A DNA stretch of 64,000 bases, taken from Bradyrhizobium daqingense (GTDB taxonomy: Bacteria > Pseudomonadota > Alphaproteobacteria > Rhizobiales > Xanthobacteraceae). The notes below the pieces were generated by a model. The model made no database searches and had not been told where the DNA came from. It saw only the letters and a list, made by a program, of their open reading frames with translations. The position numbers were made by a program, and so were the translations under genes. Numbering within the stretch: the first letter of the stretch is position 1; the number at the start of each line of letters is the position of its first letter. The DNA lies in NCBI RefSeq assembly GCF_021044685.1, contig NZ_CP088014.1, positions 2,528,001 through 2,592,000 on the forward strand, read 5' to 3'. Below are positions 1-8,578 of the stretch, in pieces.

Positions 1-170
1 TCGACGTTGCGGATCGTCGCCACCAGCTCCCGCATCTTGTCATGCGGGGTGTGGCTCATGTTGATGCGGAACAGGTCGGCACCCGCCTCGAACAGGCGGC
101 GGATCATCGCGAGGTCCGACGAAGCAGGTCCGAGCGTCGCGAGAATCTTGATACGGCGAAGGCGCCTCAT
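1..170 (-). CDS. pyk: Pyruvate kinase, N-terminal fragment (runs off the left edge)
   Basis: About 56 residues of the N-terminus are visible, read leftward from an ATG at 170. They match the start of pyruvate kinase: a basic leader (MRRLRRIK), then a strand reading ILATLGPAS, then GADLFRINMSH, the segment around the conserved Arg/Asn/His that binds phosphoenolpyruvate and ADP. The enzyme makes pyruvate and ATP from phosphoenolpyruvate in the cytosol as the last step of glycolysis. Its start overlaps the stop of the upstream DUF1036 gene by four bases (ATGA), so the two are probably co-transcribed and translationally coupled. The catalytic barrel and C-terminal domain are outside the window. 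Confidence 0.9.
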   Translation of the reverse strand, partial: MRRLRRIKILATLGPASSDLAMIRRLFEAGADLFRINMSHTPHDKMRELVATIRNV

Positions 171-757
171 GGCTTACTTCCAGACGGGGGGGCAGCGCCT
201 GGCGGGAGACCAGGCGCGGGGGGCGTACCACCGGGCGGGCTATTGGGCAAACCCGGAACCCCGCCCGGTCCAACCGGGCCGGGCAGGCCGGGCACGCGCT
301 GCTGCGCCGGCTGTTCGTTGGCATCCGTGAGCTGGACGGTCCAGGCCCGCTGCTCGCCGGTATCGACCTCGAAATAGCCGGTGCGGTCGTAGCCGCGTGC
401 CAGGCAATCCTCGGTGCCGCGGATGGTGAACTCCTTGTCGCGCGAGCACATGAAAGCCTGGCCCGACCATTCGCCGCCGCGATCATAGTCGATGGCGTAG
501 ATGTAATAGTAACGGGCGACCAACGTTCCCCGCAGCAGCGTCTCGCAGGACCGGGACGAGATGTTCCACCAACCCTCGGTGGTCCAGCCCTCGGCGTCCT
601 TGTAGCCCAGCGCGATCCCGACCCGGCTCGACGTATTGTTGCAGAGTCGGAAATCGGCCGATGCCGGGCTGCTCCAGCAGCACAGCAGCGCGACCGCCAG
701 CACCGGGACCAACCGGGCGAGCAGGCGAAGGGGGGAGCGGGGAGATTCGGCGATCAT
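167..757 (-). CDS. DUF1036 family secreted protein
   Basis: A 196-residue exported protein. Residues 1-34 form a signal peptide with a hydrophobic core ending in SPASA. The mature part carries the DUF1036 pattern: FRLCNNT near the start, GYKDAEGWTTEGWW, a cysteine in SCETLL and a Tyr-rich YYYIYA segment. The last 45 residues are a low-complexity Pro/Gly tail. DUF1036 proteins are small periplasmic or membrane-linked proteins of unknown function, common in Rhizobiales. It is directly coupled to pyk (ATGA overlap), an arrangement I recall from Bradyrhizobium. The function is unknown. Confidence 0.85.
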   Translation of the reverse strand: MIAESPRSPLRLLARLVPVLAVALLCCWSSPASADFRLCNNTSSRVGIALGYKDAEGWTTEGWWNISSRSCETLLRGTLVARYYYIYAIDYDRGGEWSGQAFMCSRDKEFTIRGTEDCLARGYDRTGYFEVDTGEQRAWTVQLTDANEQPAQQRVPGLPGPVGPGGVPGLPNSPPGGTPPAPGLPPGAAPPSGSKP

Positions 758-925
758 TGTCGCGGAAGCTATATCAGATCATTGATGATTTGGCGTAGGG
801 GCAGGGAGCTGCCCGGAAGGCCCGGTTCGGGGTCCGTTTGCGCCGGGATATGGCAAAATCTGTGACAGGCCCCACCTGATCCCGTAAGGGTGAGCGCCAT
901 CCGGGCAGCCCCAAGGAATCCAGCC

Positions 926-1231
926 ATGGCCATCGACGACAAAACCAGAACGGAACTCGAGGCGGCCGCATTCCGGCGCCTGGTCGATCATTTGAGGACA
1001 CGGACGGACGTCCAGAACATCGACCTGATGAATCTCGCCGGCTTCTGCCGCAACTGCCTGTCCAACTGGCTCAAGGACGCCGCCGACGCCCAGGGCGTGA
1101 GCTTGAGCAAGGACGAGAGCCGCGAGGCCGTCTACGGCATGCCCTATGAGACGTGGAAGGCGAAATACCAGGGCGCGGCCACGCCCGAGCAGCTCGAGGC
1201 GATGAAGAAGGTCCATCCCCACGGGCACTGA
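926..1231 (+). CDS. DUF1244 family protein
   Basis: A 101-residue soluble protein. I chose the ATG at 926, preceded by an AAGGAA ribosome site, over a GTG at 890 that would add 12 residues. The DUF1244 core is clear: FRRLVDHLRTRTDVQNIDLMNLAGFCRNCL with paired cysteines, then SNWLKDAA and a YGMPYETWKAKYQ segment. The family is small, conserved in Proteobacteria and has no assigned biochemical role. The cysteines could bind metal, which is inference only. It stands alone, divergent from the DUF1036-pyk pair. Confidence 0.88.
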   Translation: MAIDDKTRTELEAAAFRRLVDHLRTRTDVQNIDLMNLAGFCRNCLSNWLKDAADAQGVSLSKDESREAVYGMPYETWKAKYQGAATPEQLEAMKKVHPHGH

Positions 1232-1429
1232 AGCGGCCTCTTTGCGGCGTCACCCGAGTCGCACCACACAATAGCTTTCTTCGCCTCGCTGCAGGAAGGT
1301 GTGGGCGCGCTGTGGACGAGCGTGATGCTTGCTTGAACGCGGTCGGCGCCAACCCTAAGGGTCTACCCAGCACGCGCGGTGACGATGCCGGCGTCACCTC
1401 GTTTTGCCAGTTCCATTGGGAGTACCAAG

Positions 1430-1702
1430 ATGGCCACCTCCGCCGCCGTCCGCGACGACGAGCCCGCGACGAAATTTGCCAAGGACCAGCTCAAATCCAT
1501 CATCGAGCGCATCGAGCGGCTGGAGGAAGAGAAGAAGGCGATCTCCGACGACATCCGCGACGTCTATGCCGAGAGCAAGGGCAACGGCTACGACGTCAAG
1601 GCATTGCGCACAATCGTGCGCCTGCGCAAGCAGGACCCCAACGAACGCGCCGAGGCCGAGACCATCCTCGAGACCTACATGCAGGCGCTGGGCATGATCT
1701 GA
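1430..1702 (+). CDS. DUF2312 family protein
   Basis: A 90-residue protein starting at the ATG at 1430 (MATSAAV), where the family's conserved N-terminus begins; an earlier start at 1379 would add 17 residues that do not look conserved. The body is a single helical domain: [38 protein letters not shown] and [11 protein letters not shown]. This matches DUF2312, also called GapR-like. GapR of Caulobacter binds AT-rich, overtwisted DNA and is linked to replication and nucleoid organisation. Whether this copy is the GapR orthologue or a paralogue cannot be told from the sequence alone. Confidence 0.88.
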   Translation: MATSAAVRDDEPATKFAKDQLKSIIERIERLEEEKKAISDDIRDVYAESKGNGYDVKALRTIVRLRKQDPNERAEAETILETYMQALGMI

Positions 1703-1787
1703 GGCGCACCGCCCGGTCGGCATTGCAGCGCACCAAGCTTGGCGAAATCCCTTCGTCTGCTACAGTGCTCGGCGAAAGGACCGAGCG

Positions 1788-3554
1788 ATGGATGTGCCCG
1801 GACCAGAGCGCAGGCTCGCCGCGGTCCTCGCCGCCGACATGGTCGGCTTTAGCCGGCTCATGGAGGTCGACGAGGCGGGTACGCTTGCGCGCCTCAAGAC
1901 CCATCGGGTCGAACTCATTGATCCGGCCATCACCAAGAATCGTGGCACCATCATCAAGACGACGGGCGATGGCCTGCTCGTGGAATTCCACAGCGTGGTC
2001 GATGCCGTATTGTGTGCCGCGGAAGTTCAGCGCCGCATGGCGCGGCGCAACGCCGATGTCCCGCCGCCGCGATGGATACAATTCCGCATTGGCATCAATC
2101 TGGGCGACGTCATCGTCGACCAAAACGACATCTTCGGTGATGGCGTCAACATCGCTGCGCGGCTGGAGGCGCTCGCCGAGCCCGGAGGGATCTGCGTTTC
2201 AGGCGCGGTGCGCGATCAGGTCGGCGACCGGCTCGACGGAGTTCAATTCGACGATCTCGGCGAACAGAACGTCAAGAACATTGCGCGCCCGATCCGTGTT
2301 TTTCGGATTCGGCTGCCGGAGCGGCCCGCAAGTCAGCAAGAAGGAGCAAGGCTCTCCGCAACGCCATCCGGTAGCTCGAGGAAGCCGTCCATAGCAGTCC
2401 TGCCGTTCGCCAACATGAGCGGCGATCCGGAACAGGAATTCTTCGCGGACGGTTTGACCGAAGACATCATTACAGAGCTGTCGCGCTTCCACGATTTGCT
2501 CGTCATCTCCCGCAACTCGACCTTCGTCTACAAGGGCAAGGCCGTAAAGGTGCAGGACGTCGGCCGCGAATTCGGTGTCGACTACGTCATCGAGGGAAGC
2601 GTGCGAAAGGCCGGGGATCGTGTCCGCGTCACCGTGCAGCTCATCGATGCGGAAACGGATCGGCATATCTGGGCCGAGCGGTATGACGGCGAGCTCAAGG
2701 ACATCTTCGCGATCCAGGACGAGATGACGCGGGCCATCGCAGCCACGTTGCCGGGCCGCGTCGAGGCGGCCACGCACGATCGGGCGAACCGCAAGCCAAC
2801 TGACAACATGGCAGCCTATGAATGCGTTCTGGCCGCGAAGATCTTGCACCACCGCTCCAATCGCGAAGACAACGCACGTGCGCGGCTTCTGCTCGAGCGG
2901 GCGCTGGAGCTCGACGCGAACTATGCTCACGCACATGCGTGGAAGGCGTGCGTCCTGGGCCAGAGCTGGGTCTATAGCTGGTGCGCCGATCGCGACGCCA
3001 CCTTCCAGCAGGTGGCTGCCGAGCTGGAGATCGCGCTGGTTCTCGACGACAATGACAGCGACGTTCACCGCATCCTCGCGGCGCTCAATCTGAACCGCGA
3101 CGACCATGACAAGGCCGCCTACCATCAGGAGCGCGCGCTCGCGCTCAACCCGAACTATGATCTCGTGGTGGTGCAGCAGGGCGAGCTGCTGACCTGGCTG
3201 GGGCGGCCGGAGGAGGGCATCGACTGGATCAAGAAGGCGATGAGGCTCAACCCTTATCATCCGGAACGGTTCTGGAGTCATCTCGGGCGGGCTTATTACT
3301 GTGCCGAGAAGTACGCCGAAGCCGCCGAAGCTCTCTCGCGGATCTCACGGCCCGATCACACTCATCACGCGTTCCTTGCAGGCATCTTCGCGCAAATGGG
3401 CAACACGGTGGCCGCGGGTGCGCATGCGGCCGAAGTCCTCAAGCGTGAACCGGCATTTTCGGTGGCCAATCATCTTTCGACCCAGCATTATAAGCAAAAC
3501 GTCGATCGCCAGCGCTATGAGGCAGGCCTTCTCAAGGCAGGCCTGCCGGCTTGA
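1788..3554 (+). CDS. Class III adenylate cyclase with TPR C-terminal region
   Basis: A 588-residue protein. Residues 1-180 form a class III nucleotidyl cyclase domain: metal-binding Asp17 in AADMVGF, Asp61 in TTGDGLLVEF, and the GDGVNIAARLE segment with the catalytic Asn/Arg pair. The enzyme should make cAMP from ATP. Residues 205-330 form a second domain (IAVLPFANMSGDPEQEFFADGLTEDI, then FAIQDEMTRAIA) that is usually found between cyclase and TPRs in rhizobial proteins. The rest is helical TPR-like repeats that probably bind a protein partner. There is no signal peptide or membrane segment. A GAAAGGA site precedes the ATG. Many paralogues exist in Bradyrhizobium, so the input signal cannot be guessed. 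Confidence 0.88.
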   Translation: MDVPGPERRLAAVLAADMVGFSRLMEVDEAGTLARLKTHRVELIDPAITKNRGTIIKTTGDGLLVEFHSVVDAVLCAAEVQRRMARRNADVPPPRWIQFRIGINLGDVIVDQNDIFGDGVNIAARLEALAEPGGICVSGAVRDQVGDRLDGVQFDDLGEQNVKNIARPIRVFRIRLPERPASQQEGARLSATPSGSSRKPSIAVLPFANMSGDPEQEFFADGLTEDIITELSRFHDLLVISRNSTFVYKGKAVKVQDVGREFGVDYVIEGSVRKAGDRVRVTVQLIDAETDRHIWAERYDGELKDIFAIQDEMTRAIAATLPGRVEAATHDRANRKPTDNMAAYECVLAAKILHHRSNREDNARARLLLERALELDANYAHAHAWKACVLGQSWVYSWCADRDATFQQVAAELEIALVLDDNDSDVHRILAALNLNRDDHDKAAYHQERALALNPNYDLVVVQQGELLTWLGRPEEGIDWIKKAMRLNPYHPERFWSHLGRAYYCAEKYAEAAEALSRISRPDHTHHAFLAGIFAQMGNTVAAGAHAAEVLKREPAFSVANHLSTQHYKQNVDRQRYEAGLLKAGLPA

Positions 3555-3600
3555 TCCGGCGCGCAGCGGAAACCGGTTGGCGATCATCGAGAGTGAGACC

Positions 3601-4026
3601 GTGACTGAGCCGCTGTTGCTGCCCGAGGTGCGCCGGGCCTTCGACGCCTTTCCCGTGCCGATGCGCAAGCGGCTCCTGCAGGTACGCGATCTGATCTTTG
3701 CGACGGCTTCGGCGCATGACGGGGTCGGACGGCTCAGCGAAACGCTGAAATGGGGCGAGCCTGCCTATCTGACCGAGGAGACGGGCAGCGGCAGCACGAT
3801 CCGGCTCGGCCGCCTGAAGGATTCCGACCACGCCGCCATTCTCTTCAACTGCAAGACGACCCTGGTCGACACTTTCCGCGAACGCTTTCCCGAACAGTTC
3901 GAGTATCGGCAGACGAGGGCGCTGCTGTTGCCGGTAGCGGGCAAGCTGCCCACGCGGGAGCTTTCGGTTTGTCTGTCGCTGGCGCTGACGTATCACCTCG
4001 ACCGGCGGAGCAAGAGGGCGCGTTAG
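3601..4026 (+). CDS. DUF1801 domain-containing protein
   Basis: A 141-residue protein starting at a GTG at 3601, 46 bases after the cyclase stop. Features typical of DUF1801 are the early VRDLIFATA helix, the ETLKWGEPAYL segment, then an IRLGRLKDSDHAAILFNCKT core. Members are small soluble proteins related to frataxin-fold or YdhG-like proteins with no established function. It may be co-transcribed with the cyclase because of the close spacing. The GTG start is chosen because it gives the usual family length; upstream in-frame sequence reads into the cyclase. Confidence 0.8.
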   Translation: MTEPLLLPEVRRAFDAFPVPMRKRLLQVRDLIFATASAHDGVGRLSETLKWGEPAYLTEETGSGSTIRLGRLKDSDHAAILFNCKTTLVDTFRERFPEQFEYRQTRALLLPVAGKLPTRELSVCLSLALTYHLDRRSKRAR

Positions 4027-4035
4027 GGCACTCGT

Positions 4036-4111
4036 AGCCGGGATGCGCAAAGCGATATCCGGGATTCCCAAGCACACGCAGCTTCCCCGGATGCCGCTTC
4101 GCTCATCCGGG
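4036..4111. repeat. Pair of REP-like palindromes
   Basis: Two GC-rich palindromic units lie back to back between the DUF1801 gene and the convergent DUF882 gene. The second is a clean hairpin: CCCGGATG at 4086-4093 pairs with CATCCGGG at 4104-4111 around CCGCTTCGCT. The first (4036-4063) is an imperfect version of the same motif, with CCGGGATGCG and a CGATATCCGGG arm. Units like this are scattered between Bradyrhizobium genes, often at the 3' ends of convergent pairs, where they can act as transcript ends. The copy number elsewhere cannot be seen here. Confidence 0.65.
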
Positions 4112-4166
4112 AGGCCGGCCCGTTACCCCATCTACGAGAACGAGTGTTTGGAAATTGTCGCTGCTA

Positions 4167-5780
4167 TCAGCGCAGCGCCGCCGTCCGCATGACGAACGAC
4201 GTCGTCGGGAGCTTGGCGGTGGCGCTGCCGGAGAACGTCTCGCAGGACAGGCCCTGCATCGGATCGTCGACAAAGCCCATCGCGATCACGGATTGCGGCT
4301 TGACGAAATAACCACGCAGCGCCGCGGTATCGAGCTCGCCCATCAGCGTCACCGACATCGCGCGGCTGGCGCTCGGCGACAGCATCACGATTTTCAGCCA
4401 GATGCTCTCGCCCTTGGCGGCTGAGAGGCGGGTTGCGGTCGCGACCATGCCGTCGATGCTCTTGCCGACCACCGTATTGATCTCGGTCGCCTGAGCGACG
4501 TTGCGGGGCCGCGTGGAGCGCGGGATCGGTGCGGAGGCGGCGACGACGTTGGCGCGGTCGACCGGGGAAGCGGCCGGCGCGTAAGCCAGGGCCTGAAGAG
4601 TTGCGCTGGCGACGCTGGCGGTCGGGTGCGCGTCGGTGGCGGCCGCGAGGGCCTGGCGCGCTTTCAGCGCGGCCACCTGAGCCGGCGTTGCCTGCTGCGG
4701 CGCGGCCGGGACGTCATCCCAGAAGCCGCGGGCATTGATGATATCCGCCGGCGTCTCGGGCTTGGCGTCGGCTGACCGTGTGGCCGCCGGCTTGTCAGCC
4801 ACGGGCTTCGGCTTGGGCGGCGCAACGATCTGCGCATCGGCCGAGGCGAGCTGGATCGTGGCGGCGATCTGCGGCTTGGCGCGCGGCGTCGGCACCGGCT
4901 CGGCGGGCTTGGCGGCGGCCGCGACGACGGTCGGCGCCGCAGGCTTTGCGGCCGGGGCGGGCGCGCCCTCGTCGTCCTCGTCGCCGGCGGCCGGAGCCGC
5001 CGACTTGCCCTTGAACAGGGCGGCGAAGAAATTCGGCTTGCTGCCGGAATCATCGCCGCTGCCGCGTCGTTCGATCTCGGCTTTGGCGAGCTCATAGTTC
5101 TTCAGCGGCACGCCGTCGGTCGGCAGGTGCACCGTCTTTCCATCCGGGAAGACGCGGGCGAGCTGGTCATGCGTCATGCGCGGCCAGTGCCGGACGCTGC
5201 CGGTGTCCAGATGCACGAAGGGCGAGCCGGAGGTCGGGTAGAAGCCGACGCCGCCGCGCTGAAGGCGCAGGCCGGCGAAGCGGATCTGCTCGAGCGGCAC
5301 GCCGGGGATGTAGAAGTCCATCGCATGGCCCAGCATGTGCTGGCTGGCGCGCGCCACACCGGAGGACCGGCGGCGGAGCATGGCGTTGGTGGCGGGGGAG
5401 CGGTAGGAGGAGATGATCTGGATCGGCTGCTTGCCCTCGACGTCGCGATAGACTTCCCAGAGGATGTCGAACAGGCGACGGTCCATGACCGTCGATTCCT
5501 GGGTGCGCCAGTCGCGCAGGAAATGGTTGAGCTGCTTCAGCGCGGCTTCGTCATAGCGCCCGTCGCGCTTGAAGGTGACGGAGAGGTCTTCGCCGGAATG
5601 GGTGTGGTGGAAGGAGAGCGTCTTGGTCTCGTTCAGGGCGGCGGCGTCATGAACCGAGCCTGCGGCGGCAAGCAGCAGTGCGGCAGCGAGGCCGATCCGG
5701 GATCCGACCTTCACTCCCGCATGGGACAACGACAGCACAGCGAATTGGCGTGCGAGACCCGTCAGCACGTATGAGCCCAC
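4167..5780 (-). CDS. DUF882 / YcbK-like M15-family cell-wall peptidase
   Basis: A 537-residue exported protein. After a hydrophobic N-terminal segment (about residues 28-48) comes a DUF882 domain at roughly 50-230: FHHTHSGEDLSVTF, IISSYRSPATN, SQHMLGHAMDFYI and PFVHLDTG. The His and Asp residues of these motifs form the zinc site of M15 peptidases of the YcbK/D-Ala-D-Ala carboxypeptidase type, so peptidoglycan cleavage in the periplasm is likely. The rest is a long Ala/Pro-rich linker and a C-terminal region without a recognised domain (ATEINTVVGKSIDGM). The GTG at 5780 is used; a nearby GTG four codons in is also possible. It sits close to the L,D-transpeptidase gene on the same strand. Confidence 0.85.
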   Translation of the reverse strand: MGSYVLTGLARQFAVLSLSHAGVKVGSRIGLAAALLLAAAGSVHDAAALNETKTLSFHHTHSGEDLSVTFKRDGRYDEAALKQLNHFLRDWRTQESTVMDRRLFDILWEVYRDVEGKQPIQIISSYRSPATNAMLRRRSSGVARASQHMLGHAMDFYIPGVPLEQIRFAGLRLQRGGVGFYPTSGSPFVHLDTGSVRHWPRMTHDQLARVFPDGKTVHLPTDGVPLKNYELAKAEIERRGSGDDSGSKPNFFAALFKGKSAAPAAGDEDDEGAPAPAAKPAAPTVVAAAAKPAEPVPTPRAKPQIAATIQLASADAQIVAPPKPKPVADKPAATRSADAKPETPADIINARGFWDDVPAAPQQATPAQVAALKARQALAAATDAHPTASVASATLQALAYAPAASPVDRANVVAASAPIPRSTRPRNVAQATEINTVVGKSIDGMVATATRLSAAKGESIWLKIVMLSPSASRAMSVTLMGELDTAALRGYFVKPQSVIAMGFVDDPMQGLSCETFSGSATAKLPTTSFVMRTAALR

Positions 5781-5980
5781 CCAGTCGACGAGCGTTCAAA
5801 TGGACTCTCCCGCCAACCCCGTTAGCAGCGCGAAAGAGGATGAACGCTTTCTTAAAGCGCGAAGGTTAATTTGAGGTTGACCTTCCCGCCCCCAAACCAA
5901 GTCAGAATACGATCCTAAACCGTTGACTGTGGCAAAAAAACGCCCGCGTCTCCGATCGAGGTGGAGAATGGTTAAAGTTA

Positions 5981-6009
5981 AGCGACCCCATCCAAGGGAT
6001 GAGGTCGCT
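5981..6009 (-). terminator. Hairpin after the L,D-transpeptidase gene
   Basis: AGCGACC pairs with GGTCGCT, then a single mismatch, then CATCC pairs with GGATG around an AAG loop. The 29-base hairpin lies 40 bases past the stop of the L,D-transpeptidase gene and is followed on that strand by TTAACTTTAA, a weak U-rich run. It probably ends that transcript before the DUF882 gene. Confidence 0.55.
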
Positions 6010-6048
6010 GATTTCTCTGCAAAATTTGAGTGATTCAGGCGCTGAGCC

Positions 6049-8232
6049 TTAGCGGGTGAACACCCGCTGCTGCGCCGGCCGGCGGCCGACGGGCGCCGGC
6101 GGCGGGGTCGGCGGCCCCGCCCCGAACAGCCGCTCGAAGAAATTCGGGCCGGACGAGCCGAAACCGCCGCCATTGTTGGCCACCGCCACGCCTGACGGCA
6201 GTGTCGTCGCCGGGCGGGAATAGCTCGGCTGCGAATGCGCGACCACGTTCTCGATGTCCTTGCCGCGGCTGTTCTTCAGAATGTTGATCATGACCGCGTC
6301 GCGACCATAGATGTCCTTGCGGAATTGCAGCTTGCCGGCGTCATCCACGAACGCGGTCTGATAGGTGATGTTGACCGGGATCGGCGTCGGGAATTTCAGG
6401 TCGATCTCGCTCTTGCCGTACATGCTGCGGATGCGCTCCGGCGTGTATTTCTCGTTGGGCATGACGATGTTGAGCAGCACGGAGGCGTACTGATCCGGAT
6501 TCTGCACGCGCATGCAGCCATGGCTGAACGCGCGCTCTTCCTTGGCGAACAAGTGCTTGTCCGGCGTGTCGTGTTGATAGACCAGGAACTTGTTCGGGAA
6601 GTTGAAGCGGATGCGGCCGAGCGCGTTGGCTTCGCCAGGTGGCTGCGAGATGTGCACCGAGCCGTCGCGGTTTTGCTCGAGCCTCAGGCCCATGCGCTGG
6701 AGCACGGTCGGATCCTGCTGCAGCGCCGGCAAATACTCGTTGTAGACGATCGACGGCGGCACGTTCCAGGTCGGATTGACCGTGATGTACTTCATCGTCT
6801 CGGTGAGAAGCGGGGTGGCGTGCTTGCCCGGCTTGCCGGTGACGACGCGTGTGGTCCAGACCTGCTGCCCACGCTGCATCACCTTCAAGGTGAAATCGGG
6901 AATGTTGAGGATGACATAGGCATCGCCGATCGCCGGTGCGCCGAGGTCGCGCGGCAGCCAGCGCCAGCGCTCCATGTTGACCAGCACCACGTCGATCTGC
7001 TTGTCGCGCTTGGGCGTGTTGAGCGCCTTGACGGTCTTGTCGTCAAGGATGCCGGTCGCCTTCATCTCGGCGCCGCTCTGGAATTTGCGCACGGCTTCGG
7101 CGACCGCCGCGTCGTAGCGGGTGTCGTTCGCGTTCTCGGTGATGCCGAGCTTGGCGCGCAGCTGCGGCACGCGCGGATCTTCCACGATGATCTCGGCCTG
7201 CTTCTTGCCGGCCGGGGTGTATTTCAGCGCCGGACCGTCGGCGATCTCGATGGCCGGGCCGCTGCCCTGACCGCGGAGCTCGGCGAGCTTGGCCTTCAGC
7301 TCCTTGTAGAGCTTGTGGGGCGGGTTGTAGCTGTCGAGCGCAGCGGACGCATCCGTTGCGGTCGTGACCTTGGCGAGCACCTCGTTCGGATCGACAGGAT
7401 GCTCGGGATAGAGGATGTCGCCGCTGGCCTGCGACCAGTGCATGCGGCCGCTCTGGGCCTGGCGCGCATAGTCGAACATGCTGGCGGTGAGCTTGAGCTC
7501 GGCATCGGCGAGCGCATCGGGCGTGGTGGCGGCTGCGAAATCGGGCACCGGATAATCGGCCGGATTGAGGCCGTCGGAGGCGGCATCCTTCAGTCGCGCA
7601 ATCACGCCCTTGGCCGCGGCGGTGAGGCTGCCGCCTTGGGTCCAGACCGGCGCGAAGTCGCGCGCGCCGTAGAATTTCTCGATCGCGGCCCGCTCGTTCT
7701 TGCGGTCGAAATGGCGCGAGGTCTTGGCGCCGATGATGTCCTTGAGCTTGTCGGCGACCGGCTGGTCGGCAGCGGGAACGTTGCTCGCGGCCTTGACGGG
7801 CTCGGCGGCCGGAGCCGCAGCGGGCACTGCTGGGGCGGTCGCGGTATCGGCCTTGGCGGGTTCGGCCTTGGCGGGCTCAGATTTCGCAGGCTCGGTTTTT
7901 GCCGTCTCGCTCTTCGGCGCCTCGGTGGCGGGCGTCGTCGCGACGTCGGCAGGCTTCGGCTCGACCTTGGCGGGTGCGGCTTCAGCCTTCGCAGGTTCCT
8001 TGGTTGCGTCCTGCAGCGTCGCGGTGGTGTCGAGCTTGATGTCCGATGCGGTCGGGGGCGGGACGTTGGCCGGCTCGGGACGCGGGATCGCGGCTTCGAT
8101 CGCGAGCTCGGCGGCGCTGCTGCGCCCCTGATCCTGCGCCAGGGCTGAGCTGGCAGACACCGTGAGGAAGGTCGCCGCGACCGTCATCAAGACGCGGTCG
8201 AAGCCTGCACGGTGGTTCAAACAGTCACGCAT
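6049..8232 (-). CDS. L,D-transpeptidase, YcbB-type
   Basis: A 727-residue exported protein with a signal sequence (about 1-32, ending SSALAQ). A long Ala/Lys/Pro/Glu linker covers about 33-165. The YcbB-like N-terminal scaffold follows (FYGARDFAPVWTQGG, LNPADYPVPDF), with a peptidoglycan-binding helix set (VAEAVRKFQSGAEMKATGILDDKTVKALN), and then the YkuD catalytic domain with FSHGCMRVQ, whose cysteine is about residue 573. This enzyme class makes 3-3 cross-links in peptidoglycan or attaches proteins to it in the periplasm. The C-terminal tail is Gly/Pro-rich. The length is above the family norm because of the linker. It is monocistronic by spacing. Confidence 0.92.
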   Translation of the reverse strand: MRDCLNHRAGFDRVLMTVAATFLTVSASSALAQDQGRSSAAELAIEAAIPRPEPANVPPPTASDIKLDTTATLQDATKEPAKAEAAPAKVEPKPADVATTPATEAPKSETAKTEPAKSEPAKAEPAKADTATAPAVPAAAPAAEPVKAASNVPAADQPVADKLKDIIGAKTSRHFDRKNERAAIEKFYGARDFAPVWTQGGSLTAAAKGVIARLKDAASDGLNPADYPVPDFAAATTPDALADAELKLTASMFDYARQAQSGRMHWSQASGDILYPEHPVDPNEVLAKVTTATDASAALDSYNPPHKLYKELKAKLAELRGQGSGPAIEIADGPALKYTPAGKKQAEIIVEDPRVPQLRAKLGITENANDTRYDAAVAEAVRKFQSGAEMKATGILDDKTVKALNTPKRDKQIDVVLVNMERWRWLPRDLGAPAIGDAYVILNIPDFTLKVMQRGQQVWTTRVVTGKPGKHATPLLTETMKYITVNPTWNVPPSIVYNEYLPALQQDPTVLQRMGLRLEQNRDGSVHISQPPGEANALGRIRFNFPNKFLVYQHDTPDKHLFAKEERAFSHGCMRVQNPDQYASVLLNIVMPNEKYTPERIRSMYGKSEIDLKFPTPIPVNITYQTAFVDDAGKLQFRKDIYGRDAVMINILKNSRGKDIENVVAHSQPSYSRPATTLPSGVAVANNGGGFGSSGPNFFERLFGAGPPTPPPAPVGRRPAQQRVFTR
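7847..7906 (-). repeat. 15-bp tandem repeat inside the L,D-transpeptidase linker
   Basis: About four 15-bp units in a row, the first two nearly identical, encode a pentapeptide repeat of the TEPAK/SEPAK/AEPAK type in the linker between the signal peptide and the catalytic region. The repeat probably varies in number between strains and acts as a spacer through the periplasm or wall. Confidence 0.7.
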
Positions 8233-8578
8233 TGTGTCACACCCCTCGGGTGAACTGTCCCTCGTGGAACAGCTTCGTTATCGTCTGTAGATCTTCGGCT
8301 AAACTGCGCCGGCCTCTCGAAAGTCGCACGCCTGCACGCAACGATTCATACGCAGACGATATACAGGCCCCGATTTTGCAGCCAGCGCTACCCGGGACAA
8401 CTCACGACAAACTGACTTCAAGGGAGCCTCTTGGCAACGGATTGTGCGCTTCTGCCACGCGCTTTTCCCTGTGTCTGTCACTTCCAGGTCACGGTTCACG
8501 ACGAGGTCAAATCTCACCGTAATGCGAAGGGCTTGCGGCCTCGTCTCAGCACGGCGCGAACCTCTGTTCGCATCAGGC
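8233..8578. other. 346-bp intergenic region
   Basis: The region lies between the L,D-transpeptidase start and the end of the sigma-54 regulator gene, both on the minus strand, so it should hold the promoter of the former and the transcript end of the latter. I see a short hairpin near 8555-8570 (GCGAAC and GTTCGC around CTCT) just past the regulator stop, without a U-run, and a small CACCC/GGGTG hairpin about 10 bases before the transpeptidase start. No convincing coding sequence or promoter was recognised. Confidence 0.4.

Noticed and set aside
6235..8148. 637-residue open frame on the plus strand opposite the L,D-transpeptidase
   Set aside because: It is an antisense shadow of a gene with intact YkuD motifs; the composition is that of a reversed Ala/Lys-rich linker.
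8551..8575. GCGAAC/GTTCGC stem past the sigma-54 regulator
   Set aside because: Only six pairs and no U-run; too weak to list as a terminator.
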